In this document: positions 6,186 through 8,250 of the stretch, piece after piece
How positions within the stretch are numbered: the stretch's first letter is position 1
Layout: the number at the start of each line of letters is the position of its first letter
Assembly: GCA_002389995.1 (NCBI GenBank)
Contig: DGRR01000139.1
Span: forward strand, 1-8,250
From: Ruminococcus sp. UBA4383
Lineage (GTDB): Bacteria; Bacillota; Clostridia; Oscillospirales; Ruminococcaceae
Direction: 5' to 3'
Length of the DNA: 8,250 nucleotides
Notes under the pieces: model-generated
The model's database searches: none
What the model saw: the letters and a program-made list of their open reading frames with translations, nothing else
Told to the model about the DNA's origin: nothing
Made by a program: the position numbers and the translations under genes

Positions 6186-6407
6186 ATGTCACTCACAGCA
6201 TTAGGTGCAGGTATTGCAGTTCTCACAGGCGCAGGCGCAGGTATCGGTATAGGTATCGCAACTTCAAAGGCGGCAGATGCTATCGCCCGCCAGCCCGAAG
6301 CAAAGGGCGATATCAACAAGGCTCTCCTCCTCGGATGCGCCCTCGCAGAAGCTACGGCTATTTACGGTTTCGTTATCGCAATCCTTATAATATTCCTGCT
6401 CAAATAA
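6186..6407 (+). CDS. atpE: ATP synthase F0 subunit c (proteolipid ring subunit)
   Basis: This is the c-ring subunit, which carries ions across the membrane and turns the rotor. It has 73 residues forming two transmembrane helices joined by the polar loop ARQPEAKGDI (34-43). Helix 1 holds the glycine-rich packing motif GAGAGIGIGIA (15-25). Helix 2 holds the ion-binding carboxylate E55 in CALAEATAIYG. Compared by eye with the Na+-type c of Ilyobacter, the sodium ligands Q32 and S66 are I22 and A56 here, while the threonine and tyrosine (T57, Y60) remain. That pattern points to proton coupling. I chose the ATG at 6186 because the in-frame ATG at 6171 lies within the ribosome binding site (ATGGAGG). 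The mature length is at the short end of the family. Confidence 0.95.
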   Translation: MSLTALGAGIAVLTGAGAGIGIGIATSKAADAIARQPEAKGDINKALLLGCALAEATAIYGFVIAILIIFLLK

Positions 6408-6444
6408 TCAGATGCAGAAAATTTAACCGAAAGGAAGGATAATA

Positions 6445-6999
6445 ATGTCCGTAAGTACATTCGCTCTTATAACGGCAGCCGCCGCAGAAAATCCACTCAG
6501 CGGTACTATGCTCGATATAAATGTCTGGAATTTTATCTGGTCGGCTGTCAATATAATCATACTGTTCGTACTTCTCAAAATATTCCTTTTCAAACCTATA
6601 AACAAACTCATGGACGACAGAACCCAGTCTATTCAGAATGATATAGATTCCGCTGAAAAAGCTAAAAAGGAAGCTGAAGAACTCAGACAACAGTACGAAA
6701 ATTCTATCGGCGAAGCTAAGGAAGAAGCCAAGAAAATTATCATGAAAGCCCATGATGAAGCTCAGGACGAAAAAGCTGCCATTATAAGAAAATCTCAGGA
6801 GGAAGCTGAGGAAATAGTAAACGCAGCAGGCAAAACTATCGAAAATGAACGCAAAAGAGTCCTCCAGCAGGCTCAGACGCAAATTGCTGACCTCGCTATC
6901 GAAGCCGCTTCAAAAATAGTAGGTGCAAACCTCGATGATGAAAAGAACCGCAAACTCGTTGACGAGTTCCTTTCAGCAGAGGAGGGTGACAAGAAATGA
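6445..6999 (+). CDS. atpF: ATP synthase F0 subunit b (peripheral stalk)
   Basis: This 184-residue subunit forms the peripheral stalk holding F1 to F0. After a ~24-residue N-terminal stretch comes one transmembrane helix (about 27-48, in NVWNFIWSAVNIIILFVLLK). The family pattern FLFKPINKLMDDR follows, then a long charged coiled coil (about 60-160) rich in E, K and A. It ends in a short C-terminal segment (SKIVGANLDDEKNRKLVDEF) that in the family binds delta. The start ATG at 6445 follows AAGGAAGG (6431-6438). The stop overlaps the start of the delta-alpha reading frame as ATGA. This is a single b-type gene with no second b' gene beside it, so a homodimer is expected. There is no fusion to delta, unlike the mycobacterial b-delta protein. 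The delta part is instead joined to alpha. Confidence 0.95.
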   Translation: MSVSTFALITAAAAENPLSGTMLDINVWNFIWSAVNIIILFVLLKIFLFKPINKLMDDRTQSIQNDIDSAEKAKKEAEELRQQYENSIGEAKEEAKKIIMKAHDEAQDEKAAIIRKSQEEAEEIVNAAGKTIENERKRVLQQAQTQIADLAIEAASKIVGANLDDEKNRKLVDEFLSAEEGDKK

Positions 7000-8250
7000 A
7001 AGATACCGATAAGGATTTAGTCAAAGAACTTGTCAGGCTCGATATTCCGCAGGAGGATATCGACTCCGCAAAAGATGTCATCACCGCCTGCCCCGATGTA
7101 ATTGATACTCTTTCAAATCCCCTCGTCACAACTGAGGAAAAAAGAAATATAATCAAAAGACTTTTTCCGCAAAGTCTGGAAAAATTCCTCGTAAATTCAC
7201 TCAGAGGCGGTGCTGTCGAAAAAATCAGTGCTGTTTTTGATGAATATTCGGATATTCTCCTCGAAAAACAAGGCGTTATAAAAGCCATTGTCCGCTATGT
7301 CACTCCCCTTACAGATTCCCAGCAGGCTGAACTTAAAAAGTTCATCATGGAGAAATTCATAAAAGAAGACGTTGACATAGAATATAAATACGACCCCGAT
7401 ATTTTAGGCGGTTTCATTCTCAATGCAGGCGATGTCGAATACGACAGAAGCTACCGCACAAGCCTGCGTATGATGAAGGATACTCTCCAGTCAAAAGCCG
7501 CTGATATTGTTGATGCTGATGATGATGTAAGCGAAAGCGATATTATTTCCGTACTCAAAACGGAAGTAAGGGATTTCAAAGTAAAATCAGGCGAGACCGA
7601 AACAGGTTTCATCACAAGACTCGGTGACGGTATCGCAAGAGTAAGAGGTATGAACAGCGTCATGTACGGCGAACTCGTTGAATTTGAAACGGGTATCAGG
7701 GGTATAGTCCAGAATCTCGAAGAAAAAACTGTCGGTGTAGTTCTCCTCGGTGACGACCACGGTCTTACAGAAGGTTCTTCCGTTATAAGAACAGGCAAAA
7801 GAGCAGGTATCGGTGTAAGTGATGAACTCCTCGGAAGAGTTGTCGATGCCCTCGGCTCACCTATTGACGGTCTCGGTCCGATTAAGGCTGATGACTACTT
7901 CCCCATTGAACGTGAAGCCCCCGGAGTTATCGAAAGAAAATCCGTAAATGTCCCCTTGCAGACAGGTATCCTTGCAATAGACTCCATGTTCCCTATCGGC
8001 AGAGGTCAGCGTGAACTCATCATAGGCGACAGACAGACAGGTAAAACTTCTATCGCCCTCGACACTATCATCAATCAGAAAGATAAAGACGTTATATGCA
8101 TATATGTCGCAATAGGTCAGAAATCTTCAACTGTCGCTCAGGTCGTGAATACTCTTAAAAAATACAATGCCATGAGCTATTCGGTAGTTGTATGTGCATC
8201 AGCAAGTGACCCTGCGCCTTTTCAATATATATCCCCGTATTCAGGTACGG
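6996..8250 (+). CDS. atpHA: ATP synthase F1 delta-alpha fusion (3' end outside window)
   Basis: This is one uninterrupted frame of at least 418 codons. Residues 1-~165 are subunit delta (OSCP type): LSNPLVTTEEK at 39-49, GVIKAIVRYVTPL, DPDILGGFIL, and the delta C-terminal pattern DRSYRTSLRMMKDTL. After an acidic linker (~166-178, with DADDD) comes subunit alpha. Its first helix is SESDIISVLKTEV, then the beta-barrel has RLGDGIARVRGM and GELVEFETG. The Walker A motif of alpha is G344-DRQTGK350-T, then IYVAIGQKSSTVAQV and ASASDPAPFQYISPYSG. I traced every codon from 6996 to beyond 7620 and found no stop. There is no Shine-Dalgarno-like site at the junction. The start ATG overlaps the atpF stop (ATGA), and GGAGG at 6981-6985 precedes it. 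The delta part lacks the usual early YAxAL motif. By family lengths the full protein would be near 680 residues. A base-calling error at the junction is possible, but one error would break frame rather than join it. Confidence 0.9.
   Translation, partial: MKDTDKDLVKELVRLDIPQEDIDSAKDVITACPDVIDTLSNPLVTTEEKRNIIKRLFPQSLEKFLVNSLRGGAVEKISAVFDEYSDILLEKQGVIKAIVRYVTPLTDSQQAELKKFIMEKFIKEDVDIEYKYDPDILGGFILNAGDVEYDRSYRTSLRMMKDTLQSKAADIVDADDDVSESDIISVLKTEVRDFKVKSGETETGFITRLGDGIARVRGMNSVMYGELVEFETGIRGIVQNLEEKTVGVVLLGDDHGLTEGSSVIRTGKRAGIGVSDELLGRVVDALGSPIDGLGPIKADDYFPIEREAPGVIERKSVNVPLQTGILAIDSMFPIGRGQRELIIGDRQTGKTSIALDTIINQKDKDVICIYVAIGQKSSTVAQVVNTLKKYNAMSYSVVVCASASDPAPFQYISPYSGT
7512..7526 (+). repeat. 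GAT-rich run in the delta-alpha linker
   Basis: GATGCTGATGATGAT encodes D-A-D-D-D (residues 173-177) exactly at the join between the delta and alpha parts. The triplet run can change length without breaking the frame. It also creates several out-of-frame TGATG strings, the usual stop-start overlap form, but none is in the frame needed to end delta and restart alpha. Confidence 0.6.

Noticed and set aside
6400..6882. 160-codon open frame on the minus strand
   Set aside because: It is the antisense shadow of the b-subunit coiled coil (Lys/Glu-rich codons give Phe/Ser-rich antisense) and lacks a convincing start.
7470..7475. Internal start for a separate alpha subunit at the ATG codons 7470 and 7473
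   Set aside because: No Shine-Dalgarno-like sequence lies 5-12 nt upstream, and these codons fall inside the conserved delta C-terminal pattern. Not fully excluded, since ribosomes can reinitiate.
1..8250. Mobile elements, CRISPR arrays, tRNA or rRNA genes
   Set aside because: I saw no transposase-like frame, no regularly spaced direct repeats and no cloverleaf or rRNA-like segment on either strand.

Overview
The window looks like chromosomal DNA from an anaerobic Firmicute of the class Clostridia. A Ruminococcus-like member of the Oscillospiraceae is my best guess. The grounds are strong AGGAGG-type ribosome binding sites, heavy use of AGA and ATA codons together with CTC for leucine, tight gene packing, and the type of the ATP synthase subunits. 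The genus is an inference and I could not test it. All genes are on the + strand.

Positions 1-5249 hold a sugar-nucleotide and glycosyltransferase operon. It begins with the last 85 codons of a mannose-1-phosphate guanylyltransferase (GDP-mannose supply). GDP-mannose 4,6-dehydratase (gmd) follows, then an 81-residue protein with two DivIVA-like motifs, two GT4 glycosyltransferases, a GDP-4-keto-6-deoxy-mannose reductase (rmd), and a 113-residue coiled-coil protein of unknown role. Together these would make GDP-mannose, convert it to GDP-4-keto-6-deoxymannose, reduce that to GDP-D-rhamnose, and transfer the sugar to a surface glycan. Short overlaps (ATGA, TGATG) and short gaps between these genes indicate translational coupling. 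The 66-nt gap after gmd can fold in several competing ways, one of which hides the ribosome binding site of the next gene.

Positions 5250-5429 are a regulatory gap. It has a good sigma-A-type promoter (TTGACT-N17-TATTAT), a 7-bp inverted repeat starting at the expected transcription start, and an intrinsic terminator hairpin 40 nt before the first ATP synthase gene. This layout suggests attenuation of the ATP synthase operon, or a short leader RNA.

Positions 5430-8250 are the F-type ATP synthase operon in the usual order a (atpB), c (atpE), b (atpF), delta, alpha. The unusual point is that delta and alpha are one continuous reading frame from 6996 to the end of the window, with no stop codon and no ribosome binding site between them. 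If translated as read, each of the three alpha subunits would carry a delta domain, although the classical F1 has only one delta. This is the most interesting observation here. The c subunit lacks key sodium ligands, which suggests proton coupling. No atpI lies directly upstream of atpB.

I saw no mobile elements, CRISPR arrays, tRNAs or rRNAs. No stretch longer than 300 nt is without a gene.
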